From Cricetomys ansorgei (lineage: Eukaryota; Chordata; Mammalia; Rodentia; Nesomyidae): a DNA stretch of 64,000 nt. The number at the start of each line of letters is the position of its first letter. Position 1 is the first letter of the stretch. Below are positions 22,885-34,012 of this stretch, piece after piece. The stretch covers positions 50,321,001 to 50,385,000 of the forward strand of contig JAMJFZ010000107.1 in the NCBI GenBank assembly GCA_026225945.1, in the 5' to 3' direction. Below the pieces are notes generated by a model. That model was not told the origin of the DNA. It saw nothing but the letters and a program-made list of their open reading frames with translations, and ran no database searches. The position numbers were made by a program, and so were the translations under genes.

Positions 22885-23942
22885 GAAAGTGCACAAACTT
22901 CATTATGGAAGAATATTGTGCTTTCTCTGGTCTGTTTCTCCAGCAGATGGACAGGGAGCAGGCCTGTCACCTTCTCAAATGGAAATGTTCCATTGGGAAA
23001 CCTTGATGCACTTTTGGAGCTCTCTCCTCCCGTTCTAACCAATGCATTCATTTGCTCTGTGGTTAATGAGAGCTCCTTCTTTGTCACACAAATACAACAA
23101 ACGTTGCCACCGTATGTGCCAGGTTGTGATAATGCTTCTAGGAAGTGGACCTGGGAATTCTCCACTGAACATCTGACTTCGTGTTCTGTGCAAACGCTTC
23201 ATTCCCAGATACCATATGCAGAGCACTGTGGGTATTCCCATGAGGTCACATGAGCGTATCACTACTGATTTACACAGCAATGGCCAACATCACTCAGTCT
23301 GGCCCCCAATGCTTTCCTAATTCCTTAAACGATAATCTCTGTAAGGCAAAGGTTCTTTTCTGTCTTTCTTACTCCTACAGTGGCTCAGTAAATAAACATT
23401 TACATGTTGCTTGACAGATTGTAGAGCTGTGAAGTGTTCTGTAATGACAGGATGCCATATTGCCCTCTTTAAAGCCATTAGTGTTAGCAACACAACTTAA
23501 TTGTTTAATGGTCAGTCTCTGTGTTTGTTATGAAGAGGGAATCCCTGTTACAACAAGAAGTGTTTGGATCACCCTGACTTGGCACATAGAATGGTTTTAT
23601 TTAAGATACCAGCATCCCCTGCCAACTGCAGACCATGGATGCCTCTTCCCAATGACCCAGCAGAGCATTAAGGGGTTCAACAATGTCTCTGGAGACTATT
23701 ACAGAAGACTTCTAGGGACACAGGCCAAGACTCACAGTGTGTAAAGAATGTCCAAAGATTAATGATCATTTGTCCAAGACTTAATGAATCCCTAAGCAGA
23801 GTATGAGTCAGTTTTATACTGTTTGGAGTAAGTTATAGAAAACTAGATGTTGGATGAAAGCATAAATATTTCTTCAAAATTTCCATTTTCTCACTACCTC
23901 ACTCTTTACCTCCTCAAGAAAATGAACAACCCACCTTCATTC

Positions 23943-23944
<2 letters not shown>
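22885..23944. other. Intronic stretch, nothing recognised
   Basis: Open frames 22804-23253 (+, 149 codons, starting in the microsatellite) and 23460-23744 (+) lack splice context or known homology. Confidence 0.5.
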
Positions 23945-23979
<35 letters not shown>

Positions 23980-24010
23980 ACACGCGCACATGCACATGCA
24001 CACATGTGTG
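23945..24010 (+). repeat. (TG)n followed by a CA-rich inverted arm
   Basis: About 17 TG units (to 23978) are followed by TACACACGCGCACATGCACA, alternating purine/pyrimidine sequence complementary to the first arm. Confidence 0.9.
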
Positions 24011-24473
24011 TAAGTCTATATATAGAACACACTAGTTTCTTCTGGAAGGCCACTGGGATTCCTAAGGTGAAGGATGCTGTTCCCAGTCTCTCCTCTTCCC
24101 TGGGAAAGTTAAAAATAAGTCCTTTTGAAAAAAATAAGTTGGCACTTGTTATTTGAGAAAATTGCTTTATTCCAGGAACTGCCTCATGTAGCAGAAATTT
24201 ATTTACCATCTGTGTGGACTTTAGAATTTTTCCATCTTAACGGATATACAGCTGAAATAGAAACAGACCCTCTGTGTATAGGACGTCCATTTTTTTAAAC
24301 GGTGTCAACTAAGAAAGCTTAGGGAATTTTCAAGTTCCCCAGAGTGAGAGAGCTTCATCGCCACCCCTTAACTCTGAGATCTTCTGGAGAAGAACCTAGA
24401 CTGACATCATCCAGTGAAACTAGGAGTTGTTAGAGCTTGGGTGGATGACAACAGTCTACACCAAAAAGGAATC

Positions 24474-24582
24474 TCTTCTCTCTTCTCCTCTTTTCCTCTC
24501 TTCCCTTCTCTCTTCTCTTCTTCCTTTCCTTTCTCTTTCCTTCCCCTCTCCTCTCCTCTCTTCTCCTCTCTCCTTCCCCTCA
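24474..24582 (+). repeat. Polypyrimidine (CTCTT/CCTCT) tract
   Basis: About 109 bases, almost purely C and T. The - strand frame here (Arg/Glu/Lys-rich) is a composition artefact. Confidence 0.92.
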
Positions 24583-24639
24583 TATATATATTGACATACA
24601 TATTTAAAAGATACCACATTATATTATCATTTGTAGTCC

Positions 24640-25680
24640 CTGAGAAATAATGAGTACAACCAAGCTAGTTAACATACCCTTCACCTCACTCAGTTGCTGG
24701 TTTTTATTGTTGGATTTTGTTTGTGTATCTGACTGATTGGTTGATTTTATTTTGTCTTTGATGAGATGAAAATGCTTAATCCCAGCACATTTTAGGCATA
24801 TAAATGCCTAAATCACCATTACCACATTAGATACTTACACACTGTTGTTTACTAGGTCTTCAGAAGGGTGTTTACCTTGACTGATTGTAAAGTTATACCC
24901 TTGATCGATGCTGCCTCCTTTCCTGGGTTCCCAGCCCCTAGTAATTCCCCTTCTATTCGCTACTTCTATCAGTATAACTTCTGTAGAGCCCACAGAGAAC
25001 TGAGGTCACATACATAGTGTCTGTCTTCCCGTATGTGGCTCATTTCACTTAGTGGAACATCCTTCAACCTCAATTAGTTGTACAAAAATGTCAATATTTC
25101 CTTCTTCCTACTAAATAATTCCCATTGTACAGATAGTCACCTCTCCAGATACAACTAACTGACCATCAAAAATGGTTCTTAGATTGATACTCTCAACTGT
25201 ACCGGCATGATTATTTTTTGTTTGTTTTTCAAGACAGGGTATTTCTGTGTAGGCCTGGCTATCCTGGAACTCACTCTGTAGACCAGACCCGCCTAAAATT
25301 TAGAAATCCACTTGCCTGTGTCTCCAGAGTGCTGAGATTAAAGGTGTGTACCACACTGCCCGGTTATGTCCTAGTATGATTTTAGCATGCATTTCCCTTG
25401 ATGGTTGGTCATGTTGAATGTCTTTTTCTTATACCTGTTTGCCATCTATGTATCTTCTTTGGTGAAACATCTTTTTAGATCTTTCACCTTATTTCAAATA
25501 AGTTATTGGGATTCTTGTGGCCATTTGTGTTATTACTATTGGATTTTGTTGGCTCATTTGTTGTGGTTTTGGGTTTTGGCTATTGAGATGTATGAGTTCC
25601 TAGAAGTTTTGCTTATTAAACCCTTTTGAGATAATGTGGTGTGCAAATGCTCCCAATTTGTTATAGTTACTTGGACTATT
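24640..25680 (-). mobile_element. Ancient LINE-1 (L1M-type) fragment, antisense, split by a B1
   Basis: CCCAGCCCCTAGTAATTCCCC, CTACTTCTATCAGTATAACTTC, CATACATAGTGTCTGTCTTCCCGT and GGCTCATTTCACTTAGTGG match the antisense 3' region of old L1s. The match resumes after the B1 at about 25370 (GTTTGCCATCTATGTATCTTC, GGCTATTGAGATGTATGAGTTCC). Confidence 0.7.
25216..25365 (-). mobile_element. B1 SINE inserted in the L1M
   Basis: TTTTTCAAGACAGGGTATTTCTGTGTAGGCCTGGC, CTGGAACTCACTCTGTAGACCAGAC, AGTGCTGAGATTAAAGGTGTGTACCACACTGCCCGG. Short similar flanks (ATGATTATTTT and ATGATTTT) suggest a target duplication. This copy has TGTGTAGG, not TTGTAAC. Confidence 0.88.
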
Positions 25681-25695
25681 ATGCTTCAAAATGAA

Positions 25696-25962
25696 ATAAG
25701 GGTCTGGGGAGATAACTCACCCAATAAAGCACCCACATCACAAGCCTGATGACCTAAGTTTAGATACCCAGGTCTCACATAAAATCCAGACACGGTTTCA
25801 TCACACCTATAACTCTAGCATGCACACTACAGATGAGAGAGGAGGACCCAAGAATCTCCTATAACTCAGAAGCCACCTTCCTGCTTTACTGACATAAAGT
25901 CAGTAAAGACGTCTAAGAACCTTATCACAGGCAGGGTGGAAAGGCAAGGAATGACACCCATA
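25696..25962 (+). mobile_element. B3 SINE
   Basis: GTCTGGGGAGATAACTCACCCAATAAAGC..CACAAGCCTGATGACCTAAGTTTAGATACCC, ACATAAAATCCAGACACGG and CACACCTATAACTCTAGCATGC mark a diverged B3. Its CA-rich 3' end merges into the following satellite. Confidence 0.75.
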
Positions 25963-26375
25963 CACATGCACCTTGTTACATGTACACCCACACTTACACA
26001 TGCAAACACGCACATCACACACATACATACACACATCACAAACACACATACACACACATCACACATACACACACACATCTATTACATCTATCACACATAT
26101 ACCACACACACAGACACATACACACATCACACACACACATACACATCACACACATCTATTACACACGTACCACACACACCATAGATATATGCATGCATCA
26201 CACACACATATACACATCACACACACACATCACACACATACATCACACACACACACCACACATAATCATCATACACATACCGCATACATATACACACATC
26301 GCACACATACCAACTACACACATCACACACATACACACATCACACACACACATCACACACCACAACATACACACA
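25963..26375 (+). repeat. Long CA-rich satellite (CACACATACACACATCACAC-type)
   Basis: About 410 bases consist almost only of A, C and scattered T, with variable CACACAT, CATCACA and CATACACA units and few G (short GC breaks near 26169 and 26190). Three overlapping Thr/His frames arise from it. It probably grew from the B3 tail. Confidence 0.92.
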
Positions 26376-27074
26376 CAAAAAAAGATAAAATGGAAGTAAA
26401 AATACTTTAGGCAATAAAATGCTTTTTTGTGTGAAGCACTTTTAACTTATGTAATCAGATGAGACAAATGTGTTTTTCCAGCTGTATCAAAGAATGATTT
26501 TATTCAAGGATTTTATTAAATTCTTCCACAGGAGGAAGTAACTGTTCAGTGAGGGGGAAAATAAGGTTAAATGGGTGGTGGAACACAAATGAATTTATTG
26601 TTAAGCAGTACTTTATATAAACCACAGAAAAATCAAAGGAAATCTAATTGCCACATTTTACGCAAAATTGGCTGCCCTGCCTGGATGTTTTCCCACAGTG
26701 AAGTGATGACATCATTAGACTAACCCTGCCTAGTGCTTAGTTCCCTTCAAATATTTTGTATTCCTTCCGGAAGACCCAAGAGCCTTGGAGTATCTAGATA
26801 TCTGCAAGGACTTCAACAAAGAAGTTGTCAGAGTTTTCTGGACAGACATTTTTCAAAACTAATAGAAAGTTAAATTATGTAGGCCATATATTTCAATATC
26901 ATTTTAAAATCTTTTCTTATTATTGTAAATTCATGCTAATTTTATCATTCAAATGTTGATGTTAGTGCAACTTTTAGAATATGGAAACAGACTATCTAAA
27001 ATTCACCTTGGCAAATGCCTATAAATCATGCTACTTGAGCACTAAATATGTATCACTGCCATGACTGGGTTCTT
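26376..27074. other. Intronic stretch, nothing recognised
   Basis: AT-rich; no repeat or gene signal seen. Confidence 0.5.
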
Positions 27075-27215
27075 TATCAGTTCTTTCTCATTTAGTCATC
27101 ACAAAAACTTATAAAGTAGGTACAAATAGATGAGAAGTATCGTGGTCCTGACAAATGAGTAAGTGGCAAATTCAGGTCCCAGAGAAACTGTCACTCCAAG
27201 CTCATGAAGTCTGGC
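27075..27215 (-). mobile_element. MIR SINE
   Basis: TTTCTCATTTAGTCATCACAAAAAC, TATAAAGTAGGTACAAATAGATGAGAAG and TGAGTAAGTGGCAAATTCAGGTCCC match the antisense core and head of MIR. Confidence 0.7.
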
Positions 27216-27274
27216 CCAAGAGCAAGCCTTAGTGTGAAAACCTAGTCTTATAGATGTGCAGAATTGGTGTTTTA

Positions 27275-27360
27275 TGTGGTGCTGGGGATTGGATGCAGGC
27301 TCTTGTAAATCCTACACAAGGCAGGACTGGCTTAAGCTAGTGAGTACTTCTATAGACCCT
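27275..27360 (-). mobile_element. Possible old ID-type SINE
   Basis: GGTGCTGGGGATTGGATGCAGGCTCTTGTAAATCC resembles the antisense box-B half of ID elements; the remainder is badly decayed. Confidence 0.4.
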
Positions 27361-27719
27361 GTAGTTCCTGAGTTTTCGGTGTGTTTTGTTTTTTCTTTTT
27401 TTTTTAAGCAGCACTGGACTCAGCTTTGACTCTTATTTAATATAGAAAGCTCAGAATTTCCTGATAAGAAGTGTTACTGAGATAAAAGAATGATGCAAAT
27501 TCAAGTAAGGAAAGGAAATAATTTAGATAAAAGCAAAAATTAAGAAAATAAAAGACAGTCATAAATGTGGGAGAATCGACAACACATTGATTCCTTGAAA
27601 ACTCAAAATATATATTATCCTTTTAAAGTCAAGAAAGAGAAAAAAATAATATTATGACTAAAATATATATGATTGTTATTAAAGTAATGATTAGGAAAGC
27701 AGCTAGAGAATAGAGCACC

Positions 27720-27741
27720 AAAAAAAAAAAAAAAAAAAAAA
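27720..27741 (+). repeat. A22 homopolymer
   Basis: Twenty-two A without an identifiable retroposon body immediately upstream. Confidence 0.9.
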
Positions 27742-28227
27742 CCCTTTAAGTTAATAAATTTAGAAACTCGGACTAACTGGAAAAGTTTTAAGTAAAGTAT
27801 AGCTATACTGAACCAATCCAGAAAATTACATCATAACATTAGTTTGAAACTGTATTCAAAATCCTCCTTTAAAGAAAATCCAAAATCTAGATGATATTAT
27901 AAGAAACTCTGATAAGCTTTGTAAAATGAGATGACTTCAGTCTATTATTAACGCTTCCAGATAACAGGAAAGAATGGATCTCATTTTCAATGTAGGCTCA
28001 AAAGAACTAAACAGATTTTTTTTTGTATATGGAACTCAGCAGTATAGAGCAAGGTAAGACACGTCAATCAGAATAATTTCATCCTGGGAATAAAAATCTG
28101 GATATTCAAAAGCCTGCATGTGCTGTATTAAGTCTGCAAGTCATTTATTAACAGGCTCAAGTAAAGTGAATGACCATCTCAATGGCTGCAGAAAACTTAT
28201 TTAGAAAATTCAGTATCATTTTATATT

Positions 28228-28378
28228 TTATTTCTTTTCCTTTTTTTTTTCTTTTTGAGACAGGGTTTCTCTGTTGTAACTCTGGCTGTCCTGAAACTCA
28301 CTCTGTACACCAGACTGGCCTGTAACTCAAAGAGATCCACCTGCCTCTGCCTCTGGAGTGCTGGGATTAACAGCCTAG
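28228..28378 (-). mobile_element. B1 SINE (TTGTAAC variant)
   Basis: A T-rich tail, then GAGACAGGGTTTCTCTGTTGTAACTC, CTGTCCTGAAACTCACTCTG and CCTGCCTCTGCCTCTGGAGTGCTGGGATTAA: an antisense B1, truncated at its 5' end. Confidence 0.9.
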
Positions 28379-28737
28379 CTCCTTTTTTTTTTCTTTAAAG
28401 AAAGAATTGAGGAGACTGACTAATTTTACAAAGTGAGAACTGTAGAAGCCTAAGGCAAATAGCATTTGTAATGAATGAGGCACCCATCATGGCAACTGTT
28501 CAACCAAAACCTCACCTCCACTCCAGGAGAAGAGGCAAAAAATCAGACTACATGAAGATGACTGTCCACTCAGAAATCCCCATACAGAGTAGCAGACATA
28601 TTATTGAAAATAACAGAAAGGTTTAACACACTTGGCAATCTCCAGAAGATGTATGTTTTAAAATATCATTTAGGAATGTTCTAGAAAGGATAAGTTACAA
28701 AGAAGTAAATCAGCAAATTTTCCTGTGTTGTGTATTT

Positions 28738-29342
28738 TCATGTTTGTGTGTCTGTCTGTCTGTGTGTTACTCGTGTGTGTGCAATTGCATACATGAGTAC
28801 ATTCTCTTACGTGTATGCATGTGGAGGCCAAAGGTTGATTCAGGTATCTCTCTCTATCACTCCCTACCTCTTTTTAAATATTGCTTTGATTTGTTTTTTC
28901 AGAAGTATTTTTCATAGGTTTTTTTTTTTTTTCTGAGAATTTCATTCAATGTGTTTTGGTCACATTCATAGTATATTTTCTTATTTTCCTAATTCCAAAT
29001 TAAATTTACTATTTGTTTAAGACATGAACATTTAGTCATTTAGCATTCAGATATAAACATTTAGCATTTAAATTTTTAAATGCATTTTTAATTAAGGTTT
29101 AATTACATCATGCCCCTCTTTGCTTTTCCAACCACTACCACTTTTCTTGTTTCTGAGACAAGGCTTTTAACTGAATCTGGCTGCAAGCGCCAGAGATCTG
29201 CTCGTCTATGCCACTGCTCAGCCCTGTGGTTGCTGGTGTGCACTCACTCACCTGGTTTTACATGGGTTTCTTGGATTCTAAACTCAGGTCATCAGGCTTA
29301 CACAGCAAGCGCTCCCCCCACCAAGGCCTCCTGCCCAGCCCC
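28738..29342 (-). mobile_element. B3 SINE, interrupted
   Basis: The tail half is at 28738-28870 (TGTGTGTCTGTCTG.., GCATGTGGAGGCCAAAGGTTG, TATCTCTCTCTATCACTCCC). The head half is at 29148-29342 (TTTCTGAGACAAGGC, GAATCTGGCTGCAAGCGCCAGAGATC, AAACTCAGGTCATCAGGCTTACACAGCAAGCGC). The 275 bases between are foreign to the B3. Confidence 0.7.
28873..29145 (-). mobile_element. Insert within the B3, probably an L1 3' end
   Basis: A T14 run (28919-28932) is followed by TCTGAGAATTTCATTCAATGTGTTTTGGTCACATTC, which resembles the antisense of the rodent L1 end (compare the sense piece at 21951-21971). The rest is AT-rich and uncertain. Confidence 0.5.
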
Positions 29343-30221
29343 TTGTGTTAGTCGTTAGTAGAAGCAAATGAAACAATGTCCTGAAAGATGATGACAAGGA
29401 CCTAAATGACTAGAGTCATGTACAGTGTTCACGTCTGCATTCATCTGTGGCCCTCCCATTCATGGGAGGCCATTGCCTCCCAACATGAACCTTAGAGTCA
29501 CTGCAAAAGAAAACAAAATCCTAAGCTTTATTAGGAATTTAAAGAATAGAATCTAAAGTGCGTGGAAGCACAGTGGACAGAGACTATTGAAGGAATTCAA
29601 GATAAGAGAACTAATATTAGTGATATTTTAGAAAGGTATTATTAGTAATGTAATGTGTTTTGCCAAGTAATAGACGATTTAGCTAATTGAACAGAAGAAA
29701 AGACTTAAAAAAATCCAAAAAAAAATCTCACATGCACAGAAAGTTGGTATGTTGGCCATGTTCTTAAGGCTGAGTAAGAAAACTGAGATAGCATAATCTC
29801 CACCAGTTGGGTCTTAAGTTCTTTCTCAGGCAAGCTGATATGAACTCCAGTCCTTCAATAAAGGAGTTCTAGTTGCAATGATCACTGGTTTTTACGCTCT
29901 GCCTATCTTCCAAACAGCAGCCTAATGCCTAGGGGCCTCCCCTGTGACCATGTGCCCCTCTCTAAGGAAACTTGTTTATACAAGCAGATGTGCTGATGGC
30001 TCTTGAATGCTTTGTGGCCAGTGGAGTTCTTCCAGGACAACCACTTTCGAGGATAACCTGACCAGAAAGAGAGTGAGGTGTCTGTCAGATGAAACACAGA
30101 CGAGGCCACTCAGCCTAACTGGTGAAATACTGTGTGCCTTCTGTTACTCACAGATTCCAGGTAGAAGAAAGCAGGGGCTCCCACAGCTAATAGAGTGGCA
30201 CTTTCCAGTAAGCTCAAGGAC
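29343..30221. other. Intronic stretch, nothing recognised
   Basis: No recognised repeats. Short open frames at 29903-30109 (-) and 30007-30324 (+) have no recognised product. Confidence 0.5.
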
Positions 30222-30355
30222 TAGATGTAGCTCAGTGAGAGCTCAGCCATGGCTGGTGAGCAAGAGAGAGAGGGGGGGAGGGAGAAGGAGAGAGAGAGGG
30301 AGAAGGCCAAGGACCAGAGGGTAAAAGCCTTGGGTGCAGTGTGTGACCCCAAGTA
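30222..30355 (+). mobile_element. Possible ID-like SINE carrying a GA-rich expansion
   Basis: GACTAGATGTAGCTCAGTGAGAGC resembles an ID head. It is followed by a purine-only (GA/GGGA) tract at 30263-30306 and then AAAGCCTTGGGTGCAG. The SINE assignment is weak; the purine tract is clear. Confidence 0.4.
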
Positions 30356-30499
30356 CACTTCCTATGGGTGTGTAGGAAGGCAGAGGAACTCTGGAAAATG
30401 ACAACACAACTGCAGAATGCTCACTGTCACACATCTAGGCAGTCTATGCCAAGGTGGAAGGCAGTGTGGTAAGTCAGGTAGGCTCTATCTAAGGACCAA

Positions 30500-30618
30500 T
30501 TTGCTCGGGTTTTTAAGTCATAGATTTGCTATCTGGTCCAGGTTATCCTGGAACACATTATTCTGTCTTAACCTCCCTAATGCTGAGATTATAAGCCTGA
30601 GCCACAGTACCCATCTTA
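30500..30618 (-). mobile_element. Decayed B1/B4-like SINE
   Basis: TTGCTATCTGGTCCAGGTTATCCTGGAACACATTATTC..AACCTCCCTAATGCTGAGATTATAAGCCTGAGCCACAG keeps the antisense B1 layout. Confidence 0.5.
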
Positions 30619-30737
30619 GCATTATTTCTTCAGTCTTTATGTATTCCAAAAATCAGAAAGTCTCACCCCTAGAGATAAGAGAATCATTTTTGAATATGAT
30701 CTCCTGGAAAAGTATATGAGAGTATTAATGATCTTTT

Positions 30738-30865
30738 TTTAAATTTTAATTCATTTTTCTTTTTTCATATAATATATATCAACCACACTCCTACCCTCCC
30801 TCCGTCCCTCCCAGATCCCCCATCCTCCATCTCCTCCCATTATATACCCTCTCTATCCCCTCCCA

Positions 30866-30909
<44 letters not shown>

Positions 30910-31600
30910 GTTTCTCCCCACAGAAGAGAGCAGTCCTCACAGTGTCACTGCTCAAACAGAGCACAACAAATGGGACAAGGCCAGGCACTAGTCCCCACAT
31001 CGAGGGTGGACCAGGCAACCCAGCTGCACGAAATGGGTCCCAAAGGCAGGCAAATGCATCAGGCACATACACTCTAGCCTGAAGGCTCTCCACAAGAACC
31101 CCAAACCGGACAACCACATAACATATCTAGGCCACCCTTCAGGTTCCCTTCCACTTCAAGCTCCGATGGACCCCAAGAGCGCTGGCCCATTGATTCTGAG
31201 GGACCTACTCTCCTGATTTCCCTGACCCCTCTGGTCCCTGAAGTTCCTCCTCTCCCTCTTCTGCAGGATTTTAGGAGCTCTGCATGATGTTTGCCTCTGG
31301 GCCTCTGCATCTGTTCCCATCAGCTGCTGGCAGAAGCCTCTCTGATGGAGACCAGACTCAGAACCGGTCTATAAGTAGAAACAGGACATCATCAGAAATC
31401 GTCTCCTGGCTATCCAGTCTCTAATTCTTGGCCTACCCTGCAGAATTAGGCCTGGATTCTGTCCATTGGCATGGGGTTCTACCCTTCCATTGTCTCAGTG
31501 GGTCCTGTAGGGAGGATGGGTTATAGGTAGAAGGTTGTGTGGCTTGTGTGTTATCCCAGTCCTTCCACTGGGAGCTTTGCTAGCTACACGAGGCAGCCTG
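30738..31600 (-). mobile_element. Rodent L1 3' UTR (Lx-type), antisense
   Basis: TTTTTCATATAATATATATCAACC, CCTCCCAGATCCCCCATCC, GGATTTTAGGAGCTCTGCATGATG, TGGGCCTCTGCATCTGTTCCCATCAGCTGCTGG, GGCTATCCAGTCTCTAATTC and TCCTTCCACTGGGAGC are antisense landmarks of rodent L1 3' UTRs. A (CA)n repeat (30866-30906) lies within. The frames at 30791-31310 on - are incidental. Confidence 0.82.
30866..30906 (+). repeat. (CA)n microsatellite inside the L1 3' UTR
   Basis: About 20 CA units, little interrupted. Confidence 0.93.
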
Positions 31601-32549
31601 TTCAGGTTCCCCATCTTTATAATAATAAAAAGTTAGAAAATATCCAGCTGACCATTGACAAGAGAAGGATGAAGCATTTCCATTTCATATAGGTATGTCA
31701 GACAGGTGGGTAGCTCACTCACAGCATTGGTTTTGCGTTTTGTTTTGTTTTAATAATGTTGCAAAGAAAAAAGTAAATGAGTTTTAGAGGATAGCGCTGA
31801 GTGTTACACATGCTTAAAGGATAAAGATTTAAACATACATATGTGCAATTTAAAACTGTATTTTAGAAAAGCAAAAAAAAAAATGATAAAGCAAAAAATA
31901 CTTAAAGGAGCATTAGTCATCAGTGGGAAGGGATAGGGTAGGAGGGACCGTATAAAGTAGATGCAAATGCTCTGTCGGCTACTCATTATATAACACAATG
32001 GCATCATGAGGATCCCATTGAAGTATTGTGCCTTGTGACTTAAGTGATGGAGACGTGTTTCCTATACCCACTGATGTAGTGAAATGAAGCAGGGTGAAAT
32101 TTGACTAGAACAGACTAGTATGCATTTAATCAGAAAGATTTAGAAGAATCATTATACACTGTGCTTCAAACTGTCATTTTCAATATTTATTTTCTGCAAA
32201 CAGATTGTGAGTTGCTCAAAGATGAGGACAGTGATCTAGAACTTAACCATACTTGATGAGTAGGACCTGTAACTGTGTCTGTGACTCCACATGTGTAGCG
32301 TGGTTTGTGTTACACAGCTAAGCCTCTAGATTATGGACTTAAAAGGCCCTCTGTCTAACTGCTTTAGGAATATTACTTATCATTGTCCCCAGTTTCCCAG
32401 TACCAGGTCTAAGATCCCTCCAGGCTTCAGCCCACAGCGAAGTACTCTGGGTTTTCACACTTTAGCCTAGATCCTGAGTCTTCTAAGACTCCAAACCTCT
32501 CCACTGTGTCCAAATGTCCTCTTACATTCTCATTCTCCCTCTCTCCCTT

Positions 32550-32581
<32 letters not shown>

Positions 32582-33185
32582 TCTATCTCAGTTTATCTTG
32601 TTTATTTAATCTATGAGACTGCAAAGAAGGAAGTAGGCTAGTTACCATATTCTCCCTCTAGCTCTTCTAAGCTTTCATCTCCCCACAAATAGAACTGCAG
32701 CCACTCTAGCCCCAGATGGGCCCCTTTCCCTAGTGGACAAGTCTCTAGGGGAGGTTAATCATTCCAGTCTTTAAAGACATAGGTCCTGGGAATCCAGCAA
32801 AATGTCAGGTTCCTGTTTCCTCATCAGAGAACAATAAGCCAAAAATAATAGATCTGAGTAGCCATTAGAACAATGTTGTTTCCTCCTGGCCAGAAATGAC
32901 CAGTCCCAATGTGGAGAAAATCAAGACACACACACACACACATACACACACACACCCTCTGGATCACTTTTATGTGAAGCCTTTACTAAACACACAGGCC
33001 AGTTTCAATGGGTCAACAAAAGAAAGCTTATTCATAAATAAGAATTGATAGAAAACAAAAACAAGACACTGAATTGCCACTTAATTGAATGTGCCTCCGA
33101 ATATTGTATTTGGTGCTTTGAATCAGTCTGATGAGACTAATCCACATTCTATAGGGTCTAACTATTTGCATCCTCACTTTCCTGG
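31601..33185. other. Intronic stretch with simple repeats
   Basis: It contains (TC)n at 32540-32590 and (CA)n at 32924-32955. CAGATTGTGAGTTGCTCAAAGATGAGGACAGTG near 32202 faintly resembles L2/MIR-associated sequence. The rest is unrecognised. Confidence 0.55.
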
Positions 33186-33336
33186 ATTGCTCCGCTACTT
33201 TATGAGAAGGAGGTCTGCGTCATCCAAGCAGTTGTTCTTAGTCGCTAACAGACGCTGAAACACTGCGTAGGCCTTTGTTCCAAGGCTCATCGTCCCACAA
33301 GCAGGGCAAACCTATCCATAATCCGTCACGTCGAGT
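33186..33336. promoter_or_regulatory. CpG-retaining islet (candidate regulatory element)
   Basis: Nine CpGs fall between 33192 and 33333, against near absence in the surrounding kilobases. CGTCA (CRE half-site) occurs at 33218 and 33324, with ACGTC at 33328. It is not a CpG island by size. Function is inferred only. Confidence 0.3.
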
Positions 33337-33350
33337 TACCACACTAGATA

Positions 33351-33352
<2 letters not shown>

Positions 33353-33428
<76 letters not shown>
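33353..33428 (+). repeat. Compound (GT)n(GA)n microsatellite
   Basis: About 20 GT units pass directly into about 18 GA units without interruption. Confidence 0.95.
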
Positions 33429-33432
<4 letters not shown>

Positions 33433-33943
33433 CCCTGAAAGCTAGCCACCAGATAAAGACCATCTCCTTAACTCCTTGGTTTTTCTAAAGGTATAGATGA
33501 GGCTGTCTCAGAAGTCCAGCTCTTTCCATGAGAAAATGTCAGATACATGCTGTCTGTGATGACAAAGGAAAAGGCCCTTTACTTCTAACTTGTTTTCATT
33601 CTTTGTGCAATGATATCCATACATCCTCATGGGTGACAATGAATCCAGAGCATCTCAGAGCCCCAGAAGGACCCATAGCAACTGGGACATACACCATTCT
33701 CTAAAGACCATAGGTGCACAGTGAGCCTTAGCACCTTAGAGTTGACCTGATCACAATACTGCAAATTCCTTCTGACTTCAAAAGGCACTGAACTTAGGTA
33801 CATAGGACAGGAACATTTACAGTAAGAGTAATCAGGAATAAGAAAGGAAAAGACATTTGATTCATCTTGTTTGGGATAAATTTCACAACAAGGTTGTCAA
33901 AGTTCCCAACAAAACCTTGGATTTCCCCCCCCCAATATTCTTA

Positions 33944-34012
33944 GACTCTATGGTATATGGTACTATAGAGTATAGGATGAAATGACTCTATACTATAGAG
34001 TATAGGATGAAA
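33944..34012 (+). repeat. Local tandem duplication with a hairpin
   Basis: TACTATAGAGTATAGGATGA occurs at 33961 and exactly again at 33991, each preceded by GACTCTA. At the junction ACTCTATA-C-TATAGAGT forms a perfect 8-bp-arm inverted repeat. Confidence 0.85.

Noticed and set aside
22804..23253. 149-codon + strand frame as a gene
   Set aside because: It starts inside an ATC/ATT microsatellite and has no recognisable domain.
24407..24619. Arg/Glu/Lys-rich - strand frame
   Set aside because: It is the purine strand of a polypyrimidine tract.
25973..26410. Thr/His-rich 139-145 codon frames as proteins, or the array as a CRISPR
   Set aside because: They are readings of the CA-rich satellite. 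There are no regular repeat-spacer units, and the sequence is a rodent intron.
30791..31310. Two overlapping - strand frames as a gene
   Set aside because: The region is a recognisable antisense L1 3' UTR, which is non-coding, with an embedded CA repeat.
33186..33336. Calling the CpG cluster a CpG island promoter
   Set aside because: Too short and with moderate G+C; kept only as a low-confidence regulatory candidate.
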